A DNA stretch of 47,978 nucleotides from Streptomyces sp. Ncost-T10-10d (GTDB lineage: Bacteria > Actinomycetota > Actinomycetes > Streptomycetales > Streptomycetaceae). Under the pieces are notes generated by a model. It saw only the letters and a program-made list of their open reading frames with translations, had not been told where the DNA came from and did no database searches. Numbering within the stretch: position 1 is the stretch's first letter; each line of letters opens with the position of its first letter. The position numbers and the translations under genes are program-made. Where the stretch lies: positions 1 through 47,978 of the forward strand of contig NZ_FMDF01000166.1 of the NCBI RefSeq assembly GCF_900091955.1, given 5' to 3'. Shown here one piece after another: positions 40,912 through 47,978 of this stretch.

Positions 40912-41487
40912 ATGCGGGTACTCGGCGTCGACCCGGGGCTGACCCGGTGCGGTGTCGGCGTCGTCGAAGGCGTCGCCGGCCGGCCCCTGACGATGCTCGG
41001 CGTCGGAGTCGTCCGCACCGCGGCCGATGCGGAGCTCGGTCACCGGCTGGTGGCCATCGAGCGCGGCATCGAGGAATGGCTCGACGAGCACCGGCCCGAA
41101 TTCGTCGCCGTGGAGCGGGTGTTCAGCCAGCACAACGTCCGTACGGTGATGGGCACCGCCCAGGCCAGTGCGGTCGCCATGCTCTGCGCATCCCGGCGCG
41201 GCATACCGGTCGCCCTGCACACCCCCAGCGAGGTCAAGGCGGCCGTCACCGGAAGCGGCCGTGCCGACAAGGCGCAGGTCGGAGCCATGGTCACCCGGCT
41301 GCTGCGGCTCGATGCCCCGCCGAAACCAGCCGACGCGGCCGACGCACTCGCGCTCGCCATCTGCCACATCTGGCGAGCCCCTGCCGTCAACCGCCTCCAG
41401 CAGGCACACGCGGCTGCCGCCGCCGCTGCCCGTACCGCACATGCTCCCCGTACACCTACAGTTCCCGTCCGGAAGGTCCCCCGATGA
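40912..41487 (+). CDS. ruvC: Holliday junction resolvase RuvC
   Basis: 191 residues. Active-site acidic residues are visible: D7 in GVDPGLTRCG, E68 in VAVERVFSQHN, D141 and D144 in PADAADALALA. It cuts Holliday junctions symmetrically. The last about 25 residues are Ala/Pro/Arg-rich and beyond the core. ATG 40912 follows GGAGGGG 8 nt upstream. The stop overlaps ruvA by 4 nt. Confidence 0.96.
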   Translation: MRVLGVDPGLTRCGVGVVEGVAGRPLTMLGVGVVRTAADAELGHRLVAIERGIEEWLDEHRPEFVAVERVFSQHNVRTVMGTAQASAVAMLCASRRGIPVALHTPSEVKAAVTGSGRADKAQVGAMVTRLLRLDAPPKPADAADALALAICHIWRAPAVNRLQQAHAAAAAAARTAHAPRTPTVPVRKVPR

Positions 41488-42110
41488 TCGCCTTCGTCAG
41501 TGGCCCCGTGGCCGCGCTCGCCCCGACCACGGCCGTGATCGAGGTCGGCGGCATCGGCATGGCCGTCCAGTGCACCCCGAACACCCTCGCCGGCCTCCGG
41601 GTCGGCAAGGAGGCCAGGCTGGCCACCTCCCTCGTCGTACGGGAGGATTCGCTCACCCTCTACGGCTTCGCCGACGACGACGAGCGGCAGGTCTTCGAGC
41701 TGCTCCAGACCGCCAGCGGGGTCGGACCGCGGCTCGCCCAGGCCATGCTCGCCACGCACAGTCCGGACGCCCTGCGGATCGCGGTCGCCGGCGGCGACGA
41801 GAAGGCGCTCACCGCCGTCTCCGGCATCGGCAAGAAGGGCGCACAGAAACTCCTCCTCGAACTGAAGGACAGACTCGGCGAGCCCGTAGGCGCCCACATC
41901 GGCCGACAGGGCATCGGCACCGCCGTCACCTCCTCCTGGCGCGATCAGCTGCAGGCGGCCCTGATCGGTCTCGGCTACGCCACCCGCGAGGCCGACGAAG
42001 CGGTCACCGCTGTCGCCCCGCAGGCCGAGGCGGCCCTGGCCGAGGGTGGACAGGCCCCCGTGCCGCAGCTGCTGCGCGCCGCGCTGCAGACCCTCAACCG
42101 CGCGCGCTGA
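41484..42110 (+). CDS. ruvA: Holliday junction branch migration protein RuvA
   Basis: 208 residues. Three-part RuvA: the N-terminal OB fold (MIAFVSGPVAA through LYGFADDDER), tandem helix-hairpin-helix motifs (LQTASGVGPRLAQAML and LTAVSGIGKKGAQKLLLEL), and a C-terminal three-helix domain that contacts RuvB (SSWRDQLQAALIGLGY). It holds the junction and recruits RuvB. ATG 41484 overlaps the ruvC stop (ATGA). Confidence 0.96.
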   Translation: MIAFVSGPVAALAPTTAVIEVGGIGMAVQCTPNTLAGLRVGKEARLATSLVVREDSLTLYGFADDDERQVFELLQTASGVGPRLAQAMLATHSPDALRIAVAGGDEKALTAVSGIGKKGAQKLLLELKDRLGEPVGAHIGRQGIGTAVTSSWRDQLQAALIGLGYATREADEAVTAVAPQAEAALAEGGQAPVPQLLRAALQTLNRAR

Positions 42111-42191
42111 CCGGAGCGCGTCACCCCGGGGGAGACCCCGACCGGGCCGGGCACCGCACGGCACCGAAACACCCGAGGCGGGACAGACTGA

Positions 42192-43253
42192 ATGAACTGG
42201 GACGAGACCGGACCCGATACCGACGAGCGGCTCGTCGACGCCGACGCGGACGGCGAGGACACCGCGGTCGAAGCGGCGCTGCGGCCGAAGGACCTCGACG
42301 AATTCGTCGGTCAGGAAAAGGTGCGCGAACAGCTCGACCTGGTCCTCAAGGCGGCCAGGGCCCGCGGCGCCACCGCCGACCATGTCCTGCTCTCCGGCGC
42401 CCCCGGTCTCGGCAAGACCACCCTATCCATGATCATCGCGGCCGAGATGGGCGCCCCGATCCGGATCACCTCGGGCCCCGCCATCCAGCATGCGGGTGAT
42501 CTCGCCGCGATTCTCTCCTCACTCCAGGAGGGCGAAGTTCTCTTCCTGGACGAGATCCACCGCATGTCGCGGCCCGCCGAAGAGATGCTCTACATGGCGA
42601 TGGAGGACTTCCGCGTCGATGTCATCGTCGGCAAGGGCCCCGGAGCCACCGCCATCCCGCTGGAACTGCCGCCCTTCACGCTGGTCGGTGCCACCACCAG
42701 GGCCGGACTGCTGCCGCCCCCGCTGCGTGACCGTTTCGGCTTCACCGGCCATATGGAGTTCTACGCCCCCACCGAACTGGAACGCGTCATCCACCGCTCC
42801 GCGCGCCTCCTCGACGTGGCGATAGACGCGGGGGGCGCCTCCGAGATCGCCGGACGTTCCCGCGGCACCCCCCGTATCGCCAACCGGCTGTTGCGCCGTG
42901 TCCGGGATTACGCCCAGGTCAAGGCCGACGGACGGATCGACCGTTCCGTCGCCGCCGTCGCCCTCGGGGTGTACGAGGTCGACGCGCGTGGCCTCGACCG
43001 GCTGGACCGGGCGGTGCTCGGTGCCCTGCTGAAGCTCTTCGGCGGCGGCCCCGTCGGACTGTCCACCCTGGCCGTGGCCGTGGGCGAGGAGCGCGAGACG
43101 GTCGAGGAGGTCGCGGAGCCCTTCCTGGTACGGGAAGGACTGCTGGCCAGGACGCCGAGGGGGCGTGTCGCGACACCCGCGGCCTGGGCCCATCTCGGCC
43201 TCGTACCTCCCCAGCACGGCGGAAAGGGACAACCGGGCCTGTTCGGGGCGTGA
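42192..43253 (+). CDS. ruvB: Holliday junction DNA helicase RuvB
   Basis: 353 residues, AAA+ motor. Walker A is GAPGLGKTT (K75), Walker B LFLDEIHRM (about 119-127), and sensor 1 GATTRAGLLPPPLRDRFG. The winged-helix C-terminus ends TPRGRVATPAAW. It drives branch migration with RuvA. ATG 42192 is 81 nt after ruvA, with AGGCGGG before it. The acidic N-terminal extension of about 28 residues is longer than in E. coli RuvB. Confidence 0.96.
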   Translation: MNWDETGPDTDERLVDADADGEDTAVEAALRPKDLDEFVGQEKVREQLDLVLKAARARGATADHVLLSGAPGLGKTTLSMIIAAEMGAPIRITSGPAIQHAGDLAAILSSLQEGEVLFLDEIHRMSRPAEEMLYMAMEDFRVDVIVGKGPGATAIPLELPPFTLVGATTRAGLLPPPLRDRFGFTGHMEFYAPTELERVIHRSARLLDVAIDAGGASEIAGRSRGTPRIANRLLRRVRDYAQVKADGRIDRSVAAVALGVYEVDARGLDRLDRAVLGALLKLFGGGPVGLSTLAVAVGEERETVEEVAEPFLVREGLLARTPRGRVATPAAWAHLGLVPPQHGGKGQPGLFGA

Positions 43254-43417
43254 TGCATCACAGGTTCACCCGGACAGGAACCACCGAGCGGCGCCGGGCG
43301 TTGTTCCATCGATGCGGACTCGCTTAGACTCCGCCGATGCCGCCCGTACAGGTCGGTGTACCCACCCCCGTAGATCAGGCCGCCTTCCAGCGCGGTCGTG
43401 CGAAGGAAACTCGTCCC

Positions 43418-43909
43418 GTGAATCCCGTGACTCTCCTCCCCTTCATCGTGCTCATCGGGGCCATGTTCCTGATGACGCGGTCCGCCAAGAAGAAGCAGGC
43501 GGCCGCTGCCCAGATGCGCAATGAGATGCAGCCCGGCACCGGCATCCGGACGATCGGGGGCATGTACGCCACCGTCAAGGAGCTTCACGACGACACCGTT
43601 CTCCTTGAGATCGCGCCCGGCGTCCACGCCATCTACGCCAAGAACGCCATCGGCGCCGTCCTGGACGATGCGGAGTACAACCGCATCGTCCACGGCGACG
43701 GCGATGACGCCCTCGACATCGACGGCGCGGTCGTGCCGGACGACGCCTCCTCGCTGACCGAGGCCGAGCCCGACGCCGACGAGGACTCCTCGGACGACGC
43801 CAAGATCGACCTGGGCAAGAAGGCCGAGGCCGACGACGCCGAGCCGAAGGACGCCGAGTCCGACAAGAAGTCCGAGGGCAAGACCGACGGCGAGGCCGAC
43901 GCGAAGTAA
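43418..43909 (+). CDS. yajC: Sec translocase accessory subunit YajC
   Basis: 163 residues. One N-terminal helix (PVTLLPFIVLIGAMFLM) is followed by the conserved RSAKKKQ and the core GIRTIGGMYATVKEL. The last about 70 residues are highly acidic with Asp/Glu/Ala/Lys repeats, an actinobacterial extension. It joins SecDF in the accessory translocase complex. GTG 43418 follows AAGGAAAC. It precedes secD by 146 nt, as expected. Confidence 0.93.
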   Translation: MNPVTLLPFIVLIGAMFLMTRSAKKKQAAAAQMRNEMQPGTGIRTIGGMYATVKELHDDTVLLEIAPGVHAIYAKNAIGAVLDDAEYNRIVHGDGDDALDIDGAVVPDDASSLTEAEPDADEDSSDDAKIDLGKKAEADDAEPKDAESDKKSEGKTDGEADAK

Positions 43910-44055
43910 CCCACGAACCGGGGATGCTGTGAGCCCACAGGCATCCGGCACTCCCCGGACCGTGCGGTCTTCTGCGGGGGCGGGTCCCCACTACACTTCG
44001 TGGCCGCTCGGGCGCGTACCCGGCGCGGGGCGGTTGGACAGGGAGAAACGAGAAG

Positions 44056-45792
44056 GTGGCAGCACCGAAGAAGAGCCGAGGGCCGGCCGGCGGTCAGGGC
44101 AGGCCGGGGCGTTCCCTGGCTCTGATCCTGATCGCCATGGTCGCGCTCACCGGCGGGATGTTCCTGGCCGATCAGCCGACCCCACGACTGGGCATCGACC
44201 TGGCGGGCGGCACGTCCATCACGCTTGAGGCGAAGAGCGAGCCGGGCCAGGAATCGGCGATCAACAAGACCAACATGGACACGGCGGTCCAGATCATGGA
44301 GCGCCGTGTCAATGGTCTGGGCGTCTCCGAGGCCGAAGTCCAGACACAGGGCGATCGCAACATCATCGTCAACATCCCCAAGGGCACGAATTCAGCCCAG
44401 GCCCGTGAGCAGGTCGGCACCACAGCCAAGCTCTACTTCCGGCCGGTGCTGACCGTCGCCCAGGGCACGCCCACCCCGGCGCCCAGCGCCTCGTCGTCCG
44501 GCAAGCCCAGCCCGAGCGCCTCGACGTCGGACAAGGGGAAGGCGTCGACGACGCCGAGCGCCGGCGCCTCCACGCAGGGCCGCGCGGTCACCGACGGCCT
44601 CAAGACCGACACCACGCCGAGCCCCAAGGCGAGTGGATCCGCCGACGCCACGGCGTCGCCCTCCGCATCCGCTCCCTCCGCCGCGGACGAGGCGGCCGCC
44701 GCCAAGCTGCAGAAGCAGTTCGCGGACCTCGACTGCTCCAGCAAGGCTTCCCGCGCCGAGGCCGCACGGGGCGCCAAGCCCACCGACACGGTCGTGGCGT
44801 GCAGCTCCGAGGGCGACGCCAAGTACGTCCTCGGTCCGGCCGAGGTGTCCGGCACCGAGGTCGACAACGCCAAGGCCGGCTTCGACCAGCAGCGCGGCAT
44901 GTGGATCGTCAACATGGAGTTCACCAAGAAGGGCTCCAAGGAATTCCAGACGATCACCAAGAAGCTCTCCGCGCAGCAGTCCCCGCAGAACCAGTTCGCC
45001 ATCGCCCTGGACGGCGAGGTCGTCTCCGCGCCCCAGGTGAACACGACGCTCAGCGGCAGCGCCGAGATCTCCGGCAGCTTCACCCAGCAGTCCGCCGAAG
45101 ACCTGGCCAATGTGCTCTCCTACGGTGCGCTCCCGCTCTCCTTCAAGGAGGCGAGCGTCACCACCGTCACCGCCGCGCTCGGTGGTGAGCAGCTCAAGGC
45201 CGGTCTGATCGCAGGCGCCATCGGCCTGGCCCTGGTCGTCATCTACCTGGTGGCCTACTACCGCGGACTGGCCCTCATCGCGCTCCTGAGCCTGATGGCC
45301 TCCGGCATCCTGACCTACACGATCATGTCGCTGCTCGGCCCGGCCATCGGCTTCGCGCTGAACCTCCCGGCGGTCTGCGGAGCCATCGTGGCCATCGGCA
45401 TCACCGCGGACTCCTTCATCGTGTACTTCGAGAGAATCCGCGACGAGATCCGCGAGGGCCGTACGCTCCGTCCGGCCGTCGAGCGCGCCTGGCCGCGTGC
45501 CCGGCGCACCATTCTGGTCTCCGACTTCGTGTCGTTCCTCGCCGCCGCGGTGCTCTTCGTCGTCACTGTCGGCAAGGTCCAGGGCTTCGCCTTCACGCTG
45601 GGTCTCACCACCCTGCTCGACGTGGTTGTGGTGTTCCTCTTCACCAAGCCCGTCATGACGCTGATGGCCCGCAGGAAGTTCTTCTCCAGCGGTCACCCGT
45701 GGTCCGGTCTGGACCCGAAGCGGCTCGGCGCCAAGCCGCCGCTGCGCCGCTCGCGCCGTGTCAATGCCCCCACTGACCCGAAGGAGGCGTGA
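44056..45792 (+). CDS. secD: Protein translocase subunit SecD
   Basis: 578 residues. One N-terminal helix (LALILIAMVALTGGMFL), then GIDLAGGTSITLEAK, the first periplasmic domain, and five C-terminal helices after SYGALPLSF and GLIAGAIGLALVVIYLVAYY. The conserved segment ITADSFIVYFERIRDEI lies in TM4-TM5. Inside the periplasmic domain, residues about 136-215 are a Ser/Ala/Pro/Thr/Lys-rich linker, missing from E. coli. SecD with SecF uses the proton gradient to pull exported proteins. GTG 44056 follows GGGAGAAACGAGAAG. Confidence 0.95.
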   Translation: MAAPKKSRGPAGGQGRPGRSLALILIAMVALTGGMFLADQPTPRLGIDLAGGTSITLEAKSEPGQESAINKTNMDTAVQIMERRVNGLGVSEAEVQTQGDRNIIVNIPKGTNSAQAREQVGTTAKLYFRPVLTVAQGTPTPAPSASSSGKPSPSASTSDKGKASTTPSAGASTQGRAVTDGLKTDTTPSPKASGSADATASPSASAPSAADEAAAAKLQKQFADLDCSSKASRAEAARGAKPTDTVVACSSEGDAKYVLGPAEVSGTEVDNAKAGFDQQRGMWIVNMEFTKKGSKEFQTITKKLSAQQSPQNQFAIALDGEVVSAPQVNTTLSGSAEISGSFTQQSAEDLANVLSYGALPLSFKEASVTTVTAALGGEQLKAGLIAGAIGLALVVIYLVAYYRGLALIALLSLMASGILTYTIMSLLGPAIGFALNLPAVCGAIVAIGITADSFIVYFERIRDEIREGRTLRPAVERAWPRARRTILVSDFVSFLAAAVLFVVTVGKVQGFAFTLGLTTLLDVVVVFLFTKPVMTLMARRKFFSSGHPWSGLDPKRLGAKPPLRRSRRVNAPTDPKEA

Positions 45793-45793
45793 G

Positions 45794-46903
45794 ATGTCGC
45801 GACTCGGCAGTCTCGGCGCCCGTCTCTACCGCGGCGAGGTCGGTTACGACTTCATCGGCAAGCGCAAGATCTGGTACGGGATCTCGATCCTGATCACCAT
45901 CACGGCCATCGTCGGCCTGGCGGTCAGCGGCCTGAACATGGGCATCGAGTTCAAGGGCGGCGCGGTCTTCACCACCCCGAAGACAAGCGTCAGCGTCTCC
46001 CAGGCGGAGGACCTGGCGACGGAGGCATCCGGTCACCAGGCGATCGTCCAGAAGCTCGGCAACGGCGGTCTGCGCATTCAGATCACCGAGGTCGACACTG
46101 CGAAGTCCGACCAGATCAAGGACCGGCTCTCCAAGGACCTCGACGTCCCGACGGAGAAGATCGCCGCCGACCTGGTCGGCCCCAGCTGGGGTGAGCAGAT
46201 CGCCAACAAGGCCTGGACGGGCCTCGGCATCTTCATGGTCCTCGTGGTGATCTACCTGGCCATCGCCTTCGAGTGGCGCATGGCCATCGCGGCCCTGGTC
46301 GCGCTGATCCACGACATCACCATCACGGTCGGCATCTACGCCCTGGTCGGCTTCGAGGTCACCCCGGGCACCGTGATCGGTCTGCTGACCATCCTCGGTT
46401 ACTCCCTCTACGACACGGTCGTCGTCTTCGACAGCCTCAGGGAGAGCACGGGGGACATCACCAAGCAGACCCGCTGGACGTACAGCGAGATCGCCAACCG
46501 TTCGATCAACGGCACGCTGGTCCGTTCCATCAACACCACCGTCGTGGCCCTGCTCCCCGTCGCTGGTCTGCTCTTCATCGGTGGTGGCGTCCTCGGCGCC
46601 GGCATGCTGAACGACATCTCGCTGTCGCTGTTCGTCGGTCTCGCGGCCGGTGCGTACTCCTCGATCTTCATTGCCACCCCGCTCGTCGCCGACCTCAAGG
46701 AACGCGACCCGCAGATGAAGGCTCTGAAGAAGCGGGTCCTCGCCAAGCGTGCGGCAGCTGCCGCCAAGGGCGAGTCCGCCGAGGACAAGACGTCGGACGA
46801 CGACTTCCCGGAGGACGCCGACCCCGCACCCGCCGCCGCGGTCGTCGGCCAGCGCCAGCAGCCCCCCAGGGGCCACGGCCGGACCTCGGGGAAGCGCCGA
46901 TGA
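45794..46903 (+). CDS. secF: Protein translocase subunit SecF
   Basis: 369 residues. Begins with a hydrophilic stretch then helix YGISILITITAIVGLAV, GIEFKGGAVF, a shorter periplasmic domain, then helices including LGYSLYDTVVVFDSLRES and SINTTVVALLPVAGLLFIG. The C-terminal about 60 residues are charged (Lys/Ala/Glu) and cytoplasmic. It starts 1 nt after the secD stop, ATG 45794, with AAGGAGG inside the secD end; forms SecDF. The apt start overlaps its stop by 4 nt. Confidence 0.95.
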   Translation: MSRLGSLGARLYRGEVGYDFIGKRKIWYGISILITITAIVGLAVSGLNMGIEFKGGAVFTTPKTSVSVSQAEDLATEASGHQAIVQKLGNGGLRIQITEVDTAKSDQIKDRLSKDLDVPTEKIAADLVGPSWGEQIANKAWTGLGIFMVLVVIYLAIAFEWRMAIAALVALIHDITITVGIYALVGFEVTPGTVIGLLTILGYSLYDTVVVFDSLRESTGDITKQTRWTYSEIANRSINGTLVRSINTTVVALLPVAGLLFIGGGVLGAGMLNDISLSLFVGLAAGAYSSIFIATPLVADLKERDPQMKALKKRVLAKRAAAAAKGESAEDKTSDDDFPEDADPAPAAAVVGQRQQPPRGHGRTSGKRR

Positions 46904-47451
46904 CCAGCACCACCGAGAGCACGAGGGAACTCCTGCTCAGCCGGATCCGTGACGTGCCGGACTATCCGAAGCCGGGCGTGATGTTCAAGGACATCACCCC
47001 GCTGCTCGCGGACCCGCCGGCGTTCGCGGCCCTCACCGAAACCCTCGCGGAGCTGTGCGTCCGGCACGGCGCCACGAAGGTCGCGGGTCTGGAGGCCCGC
47101 GGCTTCATCCTGGCCGCGCCGGTCGCGGTCCGGGCGGGGATGGGATTCATTCCCGTACGCAAGGCGGGGAAGCTCCCCAGGGCCACACTGCGGCAGGCGT
47201 ACGACCTGGAGTACGGCACCGCGGAGATCGAGCTCCACGCAGAGGACCTGCGCGCCGACGACCGGATCATGGTCATCGACGACGTCCTCGCCACGGGTGG
47301 CACCGCTGAGGCGTCGCTGGAACTCATTCGCCGGGCCGGTGCCCAGGTCGCGGGCGTCGCGGTCCTCATGGAGCTCGCGTTCCTCGCCGGCCGGGCCCGT
47401 CTGGAGCCCGCCTTGGCGGGCGCGCCGCTCGAGGCGCTCAGCCAGGTCTGA
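46900..47451 (+). CDS. apt: Adenine phosphoribosyltransferase
   Basis: 183 residues. Characteristic segments: DVPDYPKPGVMFKDITPLL, GLEARGFILAAPVA, and the PRPP loop VIDDVLATGGTAEA. It converts adenine and PRPP to AMP in purine salvage. ATG 46900 overlaps the secF stop (ATGA), so it is co-translated with SecF. A strong terminator follows, and relA comes next, as in many actinobacteria. Confidence 0.95.
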   Translation: MTSTTESTRELLLSRIRDVPDYPKPGVMFKDITPLLADPPAFAALTETLAELCVRHGATKVAGLEARGFILAAPVAVRAGMGFIPVRKAGKLPRATLRQAYDLEYGTAEIELHAEDLRADDRIMVIDDVLATGGTAEASLELIRRAGAQVAGVAVLMELAFLAGRARLEPALAGAPLEALSQV

Positions 47452-47463
47452 GTACCCACAGCC

Positions 47464-47507
47464 GCGCAACGGGTGCCCCAGGGATTTTCCTGGGGCACCC
47501 GTTGCGC
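47464..47507 (+). terminator. Terminator after apt
   Basis: A perfect 19-bp stem, GCGCAACGGGTGCCCCAGG paired with CCTGGGGCACCCGTTGCGC, with a GATTTT loop, 12 nt after the apt stop codon. It ends the yajC-secD-secF-apt transcript. Confidence 0.93.
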
Positions 47508-47864
47508 GTGACGCGATTTCACGCGAGATCGCCCCGGGGGCCGGCTTCTCCCTCTGTCCTTCGCGGCCGTCGCCGTGGCGGGGCGCGCTCCTGCGGTGGG
47601 ACCGAACTGCGGCGTGATCCTCCCCGGTTCCGGGCGCGCACGTCCCGAGCAGCGCCTGCGCGCCGCCCACTGAAGGTTCTGATCACTGTCCGACCAGCAG
47701 TCGGACCGTACGTGGCAAGGGGTCATGCGCGAAGGACGGGCGCCCGGGAACAACCGGATGCCCGTCCCGCGTTGTGGAGGGGTCTCACGGTCCCCGGGGG
47801 AGGACCGGCCACAGGGTCGATACGATGGCCTTTCCGGGTATCCGGATCCGCATGAGGAGCGCTC
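47508..47864. other. Promoter region of relA
   Basis: 357 nt without a gene. A small inverted repeat, GTCCGAC-CAGCA-GTCGGAC, lies near 47678-47696. TACGAT at 47821-47826 is -10-like, 38 nt before the start codon. No -35 was found. Confidence 0.4.
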
Positions 47865-47978
47865 TTGCCAGACGAGGCCCAGCCAGTCGCCGCCCCGCAG
47901 CCCGACAAGCCGGTGGCGGCCCCAGTCGCGCCCGGAAAGAATCAGGCCGCGGAGAAGCCGAACGCCCCCGGCCCCAGA
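47865..47978 (+). CDS. relA: RelA/SpoT (p)ppGpp synthetase, 5' end only
   Basis: Only the first 38 residues are in the window, cut by its right edge. TTG 47865 with GAGGAG 5 nt upstream starts MPDEAQPVAAPQPD, an Ala/Pro-rich, probably disordered head like that of Streptomyces RelA. No enzymatic motif is visible here. The identification rests on this head and on the position right after secDF-apt, which matches the actinobacterial order apt-relA. RelA makes (p)ppGpp and so controls the stringent response and antibiotic onset. Confidence 0.75.
   Translation, partial: MPDEAQPVAAPQPDKPVAAPVAPGKNQAAEKPNAPGPR

Overview
This window looks like core chromosome of a Streptomyces species. GC is very high with G/C-biased third codon positions, GTG starts are common, vegetative -10 boxes fit TAGRRT, and it carries the sporulation gene ssgB, a BluB-CobT fusion, actinobacterial families (PGPGW membrane protein, SCO7613-type membrane protein, EF-G2) and a thrS-to-relA gene order shared with Mycobacterium. 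I see no phage, plasmid, transposase or CRISPR array.

Layout. (1) 1-8113: a GNAT acetyltransferase, then three tetrapyrrole/cobalamin genes (CbiE-CbiT fusion cobL; a 1084-residue BluB-CobT fusion with a long disordered N-terminus; a CysG-like siroheme/precorrin-2 enzyme) and a SpoU/TrmH RNA methyltransferase. (2) 8118-11812: a membrane-anchored Ser/Thr kinase on the minus strand, a 69-residue membrane protein, an APH-fold protein and a small zinc-ribbon protein. (3) 11970-12413: a minus-strand tRNA operon Gly(GCC)-Cys(GCA)-Val(GAC)x3, divergent from pabB-pabC (p-aminobenzoate for folate). (4) 14497-20337: a double-GNAT protein, a DsbA-like protein, a membrane protein, a LacI-type repressor with visible operators and a decayed acetyl-xylan-esterase-like fragment behind it, a 51-residue membrane protein, a CGNR regulator, ssgB, and a PGPGW membrane protein. 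(5) 20392-24114: two identical tRNA-Val(CAC) genes bracket an 872-residue membrane protein and an SRPBCC protein. (6) 24194-26952: a DEDDh exonuclease divergent from a translationally coupled pair, a DUF4365 protein with PD-(D/E)xK-like residues and a 424-residue protein with a possible OB-like C-terminus. This pair is the best candidate here for an uncharacterised system.

(7) 27091-end: thrS, a K+ channel, a HIT hydrolase, a large membrane protein and EF-G2. Then comes the coupled pgsA-acyltransferase-pimA operon for phosphatidylinositol mannosides (4-nt overlaps), a LemA-like protein, pdxS-pdxT (PLP synthase), yebC, ruvC-ruvA-ruvB, yajC-secD-secF, apt and the 5' end of relA. From memory, M. 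tuberculosis has the same order from thrS (Rv2614c) through HIT, pgsA1, acyltransferase, pimA, pdxS/T, yebC, ruvCAB, yajC-secDF and apt to relA (Rv2583c). This part is conserved housekeeping: lipid, vitamin B6, recombination, secretion, purine salvage and stringent response.

Most of the window is ordinary. The points worth a second look are the nuclease-like pair, the BluB-CobT extension, the EF-G2 active-site substitution, the LacI operator pair with its esterase relic, a linker insertion in PimA, several small or ambiguous ORFs, and palindromes in divergent promoters. All calls are from reading the sequence; no search was run.
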